DNA of 15,812 nt from UBA7672 sp964529555 (GTDB lineage: Bacteria; Pseudomonadota; Alphaproteobacteria; Caulobacterales; Hyphomonadaceae): positions 1 to 15,812 of the forward strand of contig CAZGWV010000072.1 in the NCBI GenBank assembly GCA_964529555.1. The letters are read 5' to 3'. The notes under the pieces were generated by a model, which was given only the letters and a program-made list of their open reading frames with translations, was not told the origin of the DNA and did not search any database. Below, one piece after another: positions 1-6,639 of this stretch (position 1 is the stretch's first letter; each line of letters opens with the position of its first letter). Both the position numbers and the translations under genes were made by a program.

Positions 1-343
1 GACCAAATCCCCGCCCCCTCGGCGTGAGCGCAATATGCACTCATCGCTCCGCAAGGAGGGCAGCCGATCACTGCCGGCGCGGGGCGATGCGTGTGGAGCA
101 ATCCATGCGCGGGGACGCGGGTCTTCCGCTCTTCGGACTACGGACCACGAACTACGGACTAACCTCGCGGAGCCATCCGCGTCCCCGGCCCTCCATTCTC
201 TCAAATGGGCCAGAACGACAGCATCCCAGGCGGCATCGCACCGGCCTGTTCGAGGAAGCGCGTTCTCCAAGCTGGCCCCGCTACCTCGATAGGCTAAGCT
301 GACCTCTCATTTGCGCCTGCGCGCACTGCGGCGAGGATCTCGC
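1..343. other. Non-coding or decayed stretch, no gene recognised
   Basis: I find no convincing gene here. The open frames in this stretch are low in recognisable motifs and rich in Arg, Pro and Ser, as random frames in GC-rich DNA are. The only structure I can point to is a run of 7-bp tandem units at 134-161. The stretch lies directly upstream of the broken mtnP gene, so part of it may be the old mtnP promoter region or the decayed end of another gene; that is inference. Confidence 0.5.
134..161. repeat. Heptanucleotide tandem repeat, four units
   Basis: Four consecutive 7-bp units can be read: cggacta, cggacca, cgaacta, cggacta. Units 1 and 4 are identical and units 2 and 3 each differ by one base. 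Short 7-bp tandem repeats are known from intergenic DNA of several bacterial groups; no function is implied by the sequence. It lies in the gene-free stretch upstream of the mtnP remnant. Confidence 0.6.
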
Positions 344-623
344 ATGACAAGCTGGACGCTTGGCATCATCGGCGGCTCGGGGCTCTATCAGGTTCCCGGC
401 GTCGAGGGCGGGCGCTGGGAAGCCATCGCCTCGCCTTGGGGCATTCCGCGCCGCCACACTGGTTGCGCGCATCGCCGCCCGGATGGCCGCCGGCCCGCGC
501 GCGCCGGACCTCGACGGCATCGACACATGCCTCGACAATGCGATCATCGCCGCGCCGCAACATCGCGATCCCGCGATGCCTTCGCGCCTCGATGCGGTCG
601 CCGGCCGGGTGTTAAGGGGTTGA
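344..623 (+). pseudogene. mtnP: S-methyl-5'-thioadenosine phosphorylase, remnant with large internal deletion
   Basis: MtnP cleaves methylthioadenosine with phosphate to adenine and methylthioribose-1-phosphate. From ATG 344 the frame reads MTSWTLGIIGGSGLY and continues to a SPWG motif at about 431-442, matching the family N-terminus with its phosphate-binding GGSGLY loop. From about 447 a different frame reads ATLVARIA, then LDNAIIAAP, RDPAM and the terminal LDAVAGRVL, with TGA at 621-623; this matches the extreme C-terminus of alphaproteobacterial MtnP. About 33 N-terminal and 58 C-terminal residues remain of a protein usually near 290 residues, so roughly 200 codons are missing and the ends are out of frame. 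The substrate-binding core is gone, so the product cannot be active. The gene apt, which uses the adenine product, lies about 5 kb downstream. Family assignment rests on remembered consensus, not a search. Confidence 0.82.
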
Positions 624-675
624 CGGATCAGAAGTTCTCAGACGACATCCGACCCGCGCGCGGGAAACGAGGTCC

Positions 676-1320
676 ATGATCCCTGACAACTTCCTGTTGT
701 TCATGGTTCTGACGACGTTCGTCAGCATGGCGCCTGGGCCGAACGTGATGTTCATCATGTCCCAGGCTGCTCTGCGCGGGCACCGCGCCGGCGTCATGGC
801 GGGCTTCGGCATCCAGATCGCCAACCTCATCTATTTCGGGCTGACGGCGCTCGGCCTCGGCGTGCTGATGCAGACGTCGGAACTTGCCTTCTTCATCGTG
901 AAGTGGGTGGGCGCGGCCTGTCTCGCCTTTTTCGGCCTTGCCGCGATCTGGCGTTCCTTCCGTGGCGAGCCTCTGGTGGAACCCGGCCAGCCTTCGCCGG
1001 TCATGGCGGTGGGGCGCGGCGCCTTCATCGACGGTCTGGTGATCGGCTTTGGCAATCCGAAGACGATCTTCTGGTTCATGGTGTTCCTGCCGCAGTTCAT
1101 CAACGCGCAGGGCAATGTCCTCACGCAGACGCTGGCGCTGGGCACGGTCGGCGCCATCATCGATCTTGGCGTGCAGTGGATCTACACCCATCTCGGCGGC
1201 CGGCTCTCGCGCTTTCTCGGCAACCCGGATATCCGCAAATGGTTCGAGCGCGGCGTCGGCGTCGTGTTCATCGCACTCGCGCTGCTTGTGGTCTTCACGT
1301 TCCGGCAGGGCGCGCACTAG
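676..1320 (+). CDS. LysE/RhtB family amino-acid or metabolite exporter
   Basis: Predicted inner-membrane exporter of 214 residues, the usual size for the LysE/RhtB family, which exports amino acids and related small molecules. The N-terminal hydrophobic helix carries the family motif APGPN (residues 19-23), followed by a GHRAG loop (35-39) and the conserved NPK (127-129); about six hydrophobic segments can be seen. ATG 676 is preceded by a Shine-Dalgarno-like gagg. The GST gene begins 9 bp after the stop on the same strand, so the two are probably cotranscribed. A TTGACG box at 620-625, overlapping the mtnP stop codon, could be a -35 element, but the matching -10 is poor. Substrate cannot be predicted. 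Family assignment is secure; the substrate is unknown. Confidence 0.9.
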   Translation: MIPDNFLLFMVLTTFVSMAPGPNVMFIMSQAALRGHRAGVMAGFGIQIANLIYFGLTALGLGVLMQTSELAFFIVKWVGAACLAFFGLAAIWRSFRGEPLVEPGQPSPVMAVGRGAFIDGLVIGFGNPKTIFWFMVFLPQFINAQGNVLTQTLALGTVGAIIDLGVQWIYTHLGGRLSRFLGNPDIRKWFERGVGVVFIALALLVVFTFRQGAH

Positions 1321-1329
1321 GAGCAGGGC

Positions 1330-1977
1330 ATGACGAAGCCGCAACTGCATATCGGCGACAGGAACTATTCCTCATGGTCGATGCGGCCCTGGCTGGCGCT
1401 GCGCCATGCCGGCGTCGATTTCGAGGACGTCCCGCACCTGCTTCCCGAGACGGGCGGCAAGCCCAGCTTCGGCGCCATCTCGCCCAACGCCCGCGTGCCT
1501 GCGCTCGATCTGGGCGGCGGCGCCGTGATCGCCGAAAGCCTCGCCATCTGCGAGTGGGCCGCCGAACGGCAACCCGCGATCTGGCCGAAGGACGCCACCG
1601 CCCGCGCGCTCGCCCGCGCCGCCGCCGCCATCATGCATGCGGGCTTTGTCCACCTCCGCAACGACGCCCCCATGAACATCCGCCGCCGCACGGACGCCGC
1701 CCGCATGACCGCAGACGGCCTCGCCGACGCCGCGCGCGTCGATGCGCTGTGGCGCGAATGGCTGGCCCGTTCCGGCGGGCCGTTCCTGTTCGGCCAGTGG
1801 TCCATCGCGGACGCGATGTATGCCCCCGTCGTCACGCGCTTCGTCACCTACGCCATTCCGCGCTCAACGGAGGCGCAAGCCTACATCGACCGCATATGGG
1901 CCGAACCGCATTTCGCCGCGTGGGTGAAGGGCGCGGAAGCAGAGACGCGCGCACTGCCGCGGTCGGATACGGCATAG
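1330..1977 (+). CDS. Glutathione S-transferase family protein
   Basis: Cytosolic GST-fold protein of 215 residues. The N-terminal thioredoxin-like domain has YSSWSMRPWL (residues 13-22), with Ser14/Ser15 near the expected catalytic position, Val56-cisPro57 for the glutathione backbone and Glu69-Ser70 for the gamma-glutamyl group. The all-helical C-terminal domain has the N-capping box S158-I-A-D161 typical of GSTs. A strong aggag lies just before ATG 1330, in the 9-bp gap after the exporter gene. Members conjugate or reduce electrophiles, isomerise compounds or protect from peroxides; the sequence does not say which. Pairing with a LysE exporter suggests detoxification or metabolite handling, and the same pairing recurs on the other strand near 9 kb. 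Confidence 0.88.
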   Translation: MTKPQLHIGDRNYSSWSMRPWLALRHAGVDFEDVPHLLPETGGKPSFGAISPNARVPALDLGGGAVIAESLAICEWAAERQPAIWPKDATARALARAAAAIMHAGFVHLRNDAPMNIRRRTDAARMTADGLADAARVDALWREWLARSGGPFLFGQWSIADAMYAPVVTRFVTYAIPRSTEAQAYIDRIWAEPHFAAWVKGAEAETRALPRSDTA

Positions 1978-2020
1978 GGCGCCATCGATTCGGACGAAAG
2001 CGGCTCACCTTGTTCCGCTC

Positions 2021-2140
2021 ATGCTGACGAAAGTCAGCATCCAGGAACGGTCGTGCAATTCGAACAGGCTTGAAGCGCCAGGCCAGAGCAAGCCTCACCG
2101 TCAGCCCTGGGTCCTGACTTTCGTCAGGACGAGCGGGGAT
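2021..2140. repeat. REPIN-like element: two oppositely oriented hairpin ends
   Basis: The left end is a perfect hairpin, atgctgac - gaaa - gtcagcat (2021-2040), followed by ccagg. The right end is ccctgg followed by a perfect hairpin, gtcctgac - tttc - gtcaggac (2111-2130). Read on the other strand the right end has the same plan: 8-bp stem, gaaa loop, then ccagg. The element is therefore two related repetitive palindromes facing each other with about 70 bp between, the architecture called REPIN. Similar GAAA-loop palindromes followed by an ATCCAGG-like tail are common in proteobacterial intergenic DNA. With the next element it fills most of the 319-bp gap between two convergent genes. There is no T-run, so a terminator role is doubtful. 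Confidence 0.65.
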
Positions 2141-2182
2141 GGACCGTTGAGTCCAGTCAAGTTGATCGCGCTCTACAGCAAC

Positions 2183-2282
2183 AAGCACGCCCTCGTCTTT
2201 CGACGGATGCCGGCGATGGTCGTGCGCTCATCCTGAGCAGGGCCGCATCGCGGCCCGTCCGTCGAAGGACGAGGGCGTGCTT
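2183..2282. repeat. Palindromic intergenic repeat (family shared with 11429-11512)
   Basis: Arms of 25 nt at 2183-2207 and 2258-2282 are reverse complements with one mismatch (a G-U pair in RNA). Inside the right half sits a second perfect hairpin, gggccgc - atc - gcggccc (2240-2256). The blocks ctcatcctgag, gtcgaagg and cgagg also occur, in the same order and near the same end, in the repeat at 11429-11512, so the two are probably members of one family, this copy being the more diverged. It ends 14 bp before the stop codon of the M16 peptidase gene, between convergent genes; a role in ending transcription is possible but there is no T-tract. Confidence 0.65.
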
Positions 2283-2296
2283 CCGTTCCCCGCCGC

Positions 2297-5128
2297 CTAA
2301 TCCAGCGTCACCATCACCGGCGCGCCATAGCCCAGCGCGGTCAGGCCCTGCGCCTGTGTCGCCGCGTCGCCGATCACGACGAAGTACATGGCGTCCGGCT
2401 TGATGTAGCGCGCAGCGATGTCCTGCACCTGCGCCAGCGTGAGCCCGTCGAGCGCCGCCGTCTCCTGCGCCACATAGTCGGCCGGCAGGCCGATGTCGCC
2501 GATGTTGGCGAGCATGCCGAGCTTGGCGTTGAGGCTCTCGAACGAGCGCGCCCGGCTCTTGGCGAGCGAGCCGCGCGTGAGGTCGAGGTCGGCCGCCGTG
2601 AACGTCGCGCCATAATCGCGCACGATGTCGCGCATCAGCGTCGCCGCCTCCAGCGTCACGTTGGAGCGCACCGGGCTGAACACACGGAACTCGCCCGTTG
2701 TCTTGCCGCCCTGGAAGTTCGAGCGGACGCCATAGGTGTAGCCCTTGCCTTCGCGCAGTTGCTGCGTGAGGCGCGAAGCGAAGCCGCCGCCGCCGAGGAT
2801 GAAGTTCGTCGCCGTCGCCGGATAGAAAGCCGGGTCGGTGCGGGCCGGGCCGGGATTGGCGAACAGCAGAACGGACTGCTTTGCACCGGGCATGTCGTAG
2901 AAATGGATCTTCGTCGGCCCCGGCGCTGCGGGCGCGGCGAGCGTTACGGGCGCTGCCGTTCCGGCGGCCCACGCCTCGGCAAGGCTGGCGAGCGCTGCTT
3001 GCGCATCCGCCTGGCTCACGGCCCCCGCAATGCGCAGGCGCGCGTTCGAGGGGAAGAGGCCGGACGTGTGGAAGGCCGCAAGATCGGCAGGCTGGAACGA
3101 GGCGACCGACGCCTCCGTCCCCAGCGGTCCCTTGCCGAGAATGTGGTTCTCGCCCCAGATCAGGCGCGACATGACACGCTCGGCGATCACGTTGGGCTCG
3201 GCGCGCTCGCCCTGAATGTCGGCCGTGACGGCGGCCTTCACCAGTTCGAGTTCGTTGGGATCCCAGCGCGGATGAAGCAGCATCTCCTCGACGAGCGCCA
3301 CGGTGGCCGGGAAGTTGCGCGCCAGCGTGTTGCCGGCGACATGGATGCGCTCGTCAGCCGCAATGACGCGCACCTGCGCGCCAAGCGTCTTCAGCGCGTT
3401 CTCGAACTCGGCGCGCGTCTTCGTCTCCGTGCCGCGCGTCAGCATCTCCGCCGTGACATTGGCGAGGCCGGGCCGGGCGATGTCCTCGCGCAGGCGGCCG
3501 CCATCGATGGCGAATTCGAAGGCGACGATGGGAAGCTCGCGGTCCTCGACGCCCATGACGGCAAGGCCGTTGGAGAGTTCGACTGTCCACGGCGCCGGCG
3601 CTTTCACGACCGGCGGCGCGCCGAAGGGCGGCTCGACGGTACGGTCGAAGCTCGACGGCGTCTTCGCAATCTCGGCGGGGCGATCGGCGGCGGCATTCAC
3701 CGGGGCTTCGGCGCCGGCGACGATGGGCTCCTCGACCACCCTGGCGACGCTGGAGCCTTCCAGCGCAAGCGCGCTCTGGCCCTTGGGCACGAAGCTCGCG
3801 GCGACGTGCGGCTTGCCCTTGATGTAGGTGTCGTAAACCCGCGTGAGGTCTTCCGCCGTCACAGCGCGCAGGCGCGCGAGGTCTTCGCCGGCAAAGTCCG
3901 CGCGGCCCAGCATGCCGTCATAACGGGCGAGGGCGGCGCCCTTGCCGTTCACGGTGCCCAGCGAAGCGAAGAACTCGGCTTCAGCCACGGCCTTCACACG
4001 CTCAAGCGCGGCAGGCTGCACGCCGTCCGTCTCGAACGCGGCAAAGCCCGCATCCATCGCGGCCTGCACCTTGTCGAGATCGACGCCGTTGAAAGCGGTG
4101 ACGATGAAAGCGGTGATGCCGGCGAGTTGCCCGTCATTGACGAACGCTCCGACCGAGCCGGCCAGCTTGCCGTCCTCGACCACGGCCTTGTTGAGCGGGG
4201 CTTCCTGTCCTTCGCTCAGCAGCGTCATCAGGATCGACAGCGGCCACACATCCTTGTCGAACGCGGGCGGGCCGGGCCAGGCGAGCGTCAGCTGCGGCAG
4301 CGTGGCGAAATTGTCCTCGTGCGAAAGCCTGATGGTCGCGGCCAGCGGAGCAGGGCGCGCGGCGGGGCGTTCAACCGCTTCGCCCTTCGGGATGTCGTTG
4401 AAGTATTTCTCGACCCAGGCCTTCGCCTGCGCCGCGTCGAAATCGCCGGAGAGAACCAGCGTCGAATTGTTGGGCACATACCAGCGGCCATGAAAGCTCT
4501 TCACGTCTTCCAGCGTCGCGGCGTCGAGATCGGCCAGCGAGCCGATCACCGGCCAGCTATAGGGATGATCCGCCGGGTACATGGTCTCGGAGAGCACGGT
4601 GAACAGGTGGCCATAGGGCCGGTTGTCCACGCTCTGCCGCTTCTCGTTCTTGACGACCTGCTTTTCCTTTTCGAGCACGGCGGGCGTCACCGTGTTGATG
4701 AAGTAGCCGAGCTTGTCGGCCTCGGCCCAGATCATCTTCTCCAGCGCATCGTTGGGCACGGTCTGCAGGTAGACGGTCTGGTCGTTGTTGGTGAAGCCGT
4801 TTGCGCCAGAGCCGCCGACGCGCGCGCTCAGCTTGTCGAGACCGCCCGTGCCGAGGTTCTCGGAATCGAGAAAGAACAGGTGCTCGAACATATGCGCAAA
4901 GCCGGTGCGGCCCGGCGTCTCGCGCGCAGAGCCCGCGTGAGCGGCCAGCACCACGGACACCACCGGATCGGAGCGGTCGATGTTGAACACGACGCGCAGC
5001 CCGTTTTCGAGCGTGAACGTCTCGACGGGGACCAGCGGCGGCTCCTTCGCCGCCGTGGAGCCGGTGTCGCACGAGGCAGCCAGAAGCGCTGCCGCCGCAG
5101 CAAATGCGGTCCTGAAAACAGTGAACAT
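2297..5128 (-). CDS. M16 family zinc metallopeptidase, two-domain lipoprotein
   Basis: Pitrilysin/insulinase-type peptidase of 943 residues, probably lipid-anchored in the periplasm. A signal peptide of about 19 residues ends in a lipobox-like LAAS before Cys20. The N-terminal M16 unit carries the inverted zinc motif H79-M-F-E-H83, with Glu162 as the likely third ligand. The C-terminal unit (about residues 515-940) has GLANVTAE at the matching place (554-561), so its zinc site is lost; it keeps the RLTQQLREGKGYTYG segment (785-800) with the Arg/Tyr pair found in inactive M16 halves. Active N-half plus inactive C-half is the normal layout of these fused proteins. ATG 5128 has a gaggag Shine-Dalgarno 8 bp upstream. 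It is divergent from apt and convergent with the GST gene. Peptide substrates are unknown. Confidence 0.92.
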   Translation of the reverse strand: MFTVFRTAFAAAAALLAASCDTGSTAAKEPPLVPVETFTLENGLRVVFNIDRSDPVVSVVLAAHAGSARETPGRTGFAHMFEHLFFLDSENLGTGGLDKLSARVGGSGANGFTNNDQTVYLQTVPNDALEKMIWAEADKLGYFINTVTPAVLEKEKQVVKNEKRQSVDNRPYGHLFTVLSETMYPADHPYSWPVIGSLADLDAATLEDVKSFHGRWYVPNNSTLVLSGDFDAAQAKAWVEKYFNDIPKGEAVERPAARPAPLAATIRLSHEDNFATLPQLTLAWPGPPAFDKDVWPLSILMTLLSEGQEAPLNKAVVEDGKLAGSVGAFVNDGQLAGITAFIVTAFNGVDLDKVQAAMDAGFAAFETDGVQPAALERVKAVAEAEFFASLGTVNGKGAALARYDGMLGRADFAGEDLARLRAVTAEDLTRVYDTYIKGKPHVAASFVPKGQSALALEGSSVARVVEEPIVAGAEAPVNAAADRPAEIAKTPSSFDRTVEPPFGAPPVVKAPAPWTVELSNGLAVMGVEDRELPIVAFEFAIDGGRLREDIARPGLANVTAEMLTRGTETKTRAEFENALKTLGAQVRVIAADERIHVAGNTLARNFPATVALVEEMLLHPRWDPNELELVKAAVTADIQGERAEPNVIAERVMSRLIWGENHILGKGPLGTEASVASFQPADLAAFHTSGLFPSNARLRIAGAVSQADAQAALASLAEAWAAGTAAPVTLAAPAAPGPTKIHFYDMPGAKQSVLLFANPGPARTDPAFYPATATNFILGGGGFASRLTQQLREGKGYTYGVRSNFQGGKTTGEFRVFSPVRSNVTLEAATLMRDIVRDYGATFTAADLDLTRGSLAKSRARSFESLNAKLGMLANIGDIGLPADYVAQETAALDGLTLAQVQDIAARYIKPDAMYFVVIGDAATQAQGLTALGYGAPVMVTLD

Positions 5129-5155
5129 GGCGCCGGGCTCCTCAAACGAGGCCGG

Positions 5156-5184
5156 AGATCAGCACGCGGCAGGCGGAGGGTCAA
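5156..5184 (-). promoter_or_regulatory. Putative sigma70-type promoter of the M16 peptidase gene
   Basis: On the minus strand TTGACC (5184-5179) is followed after exactly 17 bp by TGATCT (5161-5156). The -35 box is close to consensus, the -10 box is weak. It lies 28 bp upstream of ATG 5128, so the leader would be about 20 nt and would contain the gaggag ribosome binding site. Predicted by eye only. Confidence 0.4.
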
Positions 5185-5344
5185 ACGGGCCCGCGTGAAT
5201 GCTCCTTCGGGCGTCATCCGGCCCGCCATCCTGCGCAACGGCCGGGCGCCGCCGGGGATCGAAGGTCGCACTGCGGGGCGCCCCTCATCTTTCGCCCGTC
5301 ACAGACATGCTCTACTCAGGCCGGACACTGACCGAGGACAAGGC

Positions 5345-5872
5345 ATGGAACTCAAGGACGCCATCCGCACGATTCCAGACTTCCCGAGGAAGGGGATCAT
5401 GTTCCGGGATGTCACCACGCTGATGGGCAATCCGCGCGCCTTCCGTCAGGCCGTGGACGAGCTGGTCCAGCCCTATGCCGGCGCCAAGATCGACAAGGTG
5501 GCGGGCATCGAGGCGCGCGGCTTCATCCTCGGCGGCGCCGTCGCGCACCAGCTTTCCGCCGGCTTCGTGCCCCTGCGCAAGAAGGGCAAGCTGCCCCACA
5601 ACGTCCTCACCGAGAGCTACGAGCTGGAATACGGCGTCGACGCGATGGAGATGCACGCCGACGCCATCGCGCCGGGCGACCGCGTGCTGCTGGTCGACGA
5701 TCTGATCGCCACGGGCGGCACGTCGCTGGCGGCCATCAAGCTGCTCCGCAAGGCCGGCGCGAAGATCGCCGGCGCCGCCTTCCTCGTCTGCCTGCCCGAA
5801 CTGCATGGCGACAGCAAACTCGCCGCGCAGGGGATCGACGTCAGCTATCTGGTCTGGTTTGCCGGGCATTAA
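5345..5872 (+). CDS. apt: Adenine phosphoribosyltransferase
   Basis: Cytosolic purine-salvage enzyme converting adenine and PRPP to AMP and pyrophosphate. At 175 residues it has the usual length. It begins MELKDAIRTIPDFP; residues 12-24 (DFPRKGIMFRDVT) and GIEARGFILG (54-63) are classic Apt signatures, the basic RKKGKLP (79-85) is the flexible loop segment, and VLLVDDLIATGGTS (114-127) is the PRPP-binding motif with its acidic pair and Gly-Gly-Thr. ATG 5345 follows a purine-rich gaggacaagg. In many bacteria Apt reuses adenine released from methylthioadenosine by MtnP; here mtnP is a wreck at 344-623, so adenine must come from another reaction or from outside. It is divergent from the M16 gene with a 216-bp gap. 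Confidence 0.97.
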   Translation: MELKDAIRTIPDFPRKGIMFRDVTTLMGNPRAFRQAVDELVQPYAGAKIDKVAGIEARGFILGGAVAHQLSAGFVPLRKKGKLPHNVLTESYELEYGVDAMEMHADAIAPGDRVLLVDDLIATGGTSLAAIKLLRKAGAKIAGAAFLVCLPELHGDSKLAAQGIDVSYLVWFAGH

Positions 5873-5902
5873 CCTCGACGTTTCAAGAAGATAGCGTCCC
5901 CA

Positions 5903-5935
5903 TTGACCCGGGCCGCCCGGACCGCCACCTATGCT
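5903..5935 (+). promoter_or_regulatory. Weak candidate promoter for the ClpP-like gene
   Basis: TTGACC at 5903-5908 resembles a -35 box. A tatgct lies at 5930-5935, but the spacing is 21 bp; acctat at 5926-5931 would give a 17-bp spacing with a poorer -10. The only support is the good -35 and the position in the apt to clpP gap, 24 bp before ATG 5959. Cotranscription with apt is equally possible. Confidence 0.25.
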
Positions 5936-5958
5936 GGGCACGTTCCATCGGAGTTTCC

Positions 5959-6582
5959 ATGACGAATCGCCCCGACTTCTTCCACCTCGACGAGGATGAC
6001 GAAGACGACGCCCCCGAGGCCAAGAAGGAAGAATCCGCTTCCGGTCTGATGGAAAAGGCGCTGTTCGATTCGCGCACCATCCTCCTGACGGGCGAAATCA
6101 ACGACAAGGCCGCGCGCGCGGTCAGCGCCCAGCTGCTCGCCTATTCGGCCGTCAGCGACAAGCCGATCCTGCTCGTCCTGTCCTCGCCCGGCGGCCACGT
6201 CGAAAGCGGCGACATGATCCACGACATGATCAAGTTCGTCCGCGCGCCCGTGAAGATTCTCGGTACGGGCTGGTGCGCTTCCGCCGGGGCGCTGATCTAT
6301 GCGGCGGGCAGGAAGGAAAACCGCTTCTGCCTGCCCAACACGCGCTTCCTGCTGCACGAACCCCGTGGCGGCGTCGGCGGCCAGGCGTCGGACGTCGAGA
6401 TCCAGGCCCGCGAGATCATCAAGATGCGCGAGCGCCTGAACAAGATCTTCGCGGACGCCACCGGCCAGACGCTGGAGCAGATCAAGAAAGACACCGACCG
6501 CGATTACTGGATGAGCGCGGAAGAGGCTCTCGCGTACGGGCTTGTGGGCAAGATTGTGACGTCCCACACGGAAATCCTCTAG
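5959..6582 (+). CDS. clpP: ClpP-family serine protease (ATP-dependent Clp protease proteolytic subunit)
   Basis: Cytosolic serine protease of 207 residues, expected to form ClpP barrels fed by an AAA+ unfoldase. The catalytic triad is visible: Ser108 in GWCASAGALI, His133 in LLHEPRGG and Asp182 in DRDYWMSAEEA. LSSPGGHVESGDMI (75-88) matches the ClpP substrate-strand and oxyanion segment. The N-terminus carries a strongly acidic stretch, DEDDEDDAPE (11-20), where typical ClpP has a propeptide or axial loop. The Ser motif is CASAGA rather than the AASMGA of housekeeping ClpP, so this is probably a second, paralogous ClpP; a main clpP next to clpX would be expected elsewhere. A modest ggag precedes ATG 5959. 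No Clp ATPase lies nearby, so the partner is unknown. Confidence 0.88.
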   Translation: MTNRPDFFHLDEDDEDDAPEAKKEESASGLMEKALFDSRTILLTGEINDKAARAVSAQLLAYSAVSDKPILLVLSSPGGHVESGDMIHDMIKFVRAPVKILGTGWCASAGALIYAAGRKENRFCLPNTRFLLHEPRGGVGGQASDVEIQAREIIKMRERLNKIFADATGQTLEQIKKDTDRDYWMSAEEALAYGLVGKIVTSHTEIL

Positions 6583-6639
6583 CGTCCTTCCAGTTTAATG
6601 CTTTCAAGCCAGACGTCGCGACGGGCATAGTTCGCCGCG

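Noticed and set aside
620..648. Promoter of the LysE-GST pair (TTGACG with 17-bp spacing)
   Set aside because: The -35 box is good but the -10 candidate cgacat is too poor to list as a feature.
903..2027. 374-residue plus-strand frame over the LysE and GST genes
   Set aside because: Arg-rich alternative frame of two real genes in the normal frames.
2021..2040. Intrinsic terminator of the GST gene
   Set aside because: The hairpin is perfect but no T-run follows and a matching facing hairpin exists 70 bp on, so a repeat element explains it better.
2021..2282. CRISPR array
   Set aside because: The repeats are two different inverted-repeat elements, not regularly spaced direct repeats with unique spacers.
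2759..5344. Very long plus-strand open frame antisense to the M16 peptidase and reading into apt
   Set aside because: It is the mirror frame of a strongly biased GC-rich gene; its translation is rich in Arg, Gly and His and has no domain motifs. The minus-strand M16 protein has clear motifs, and apt has its own start.
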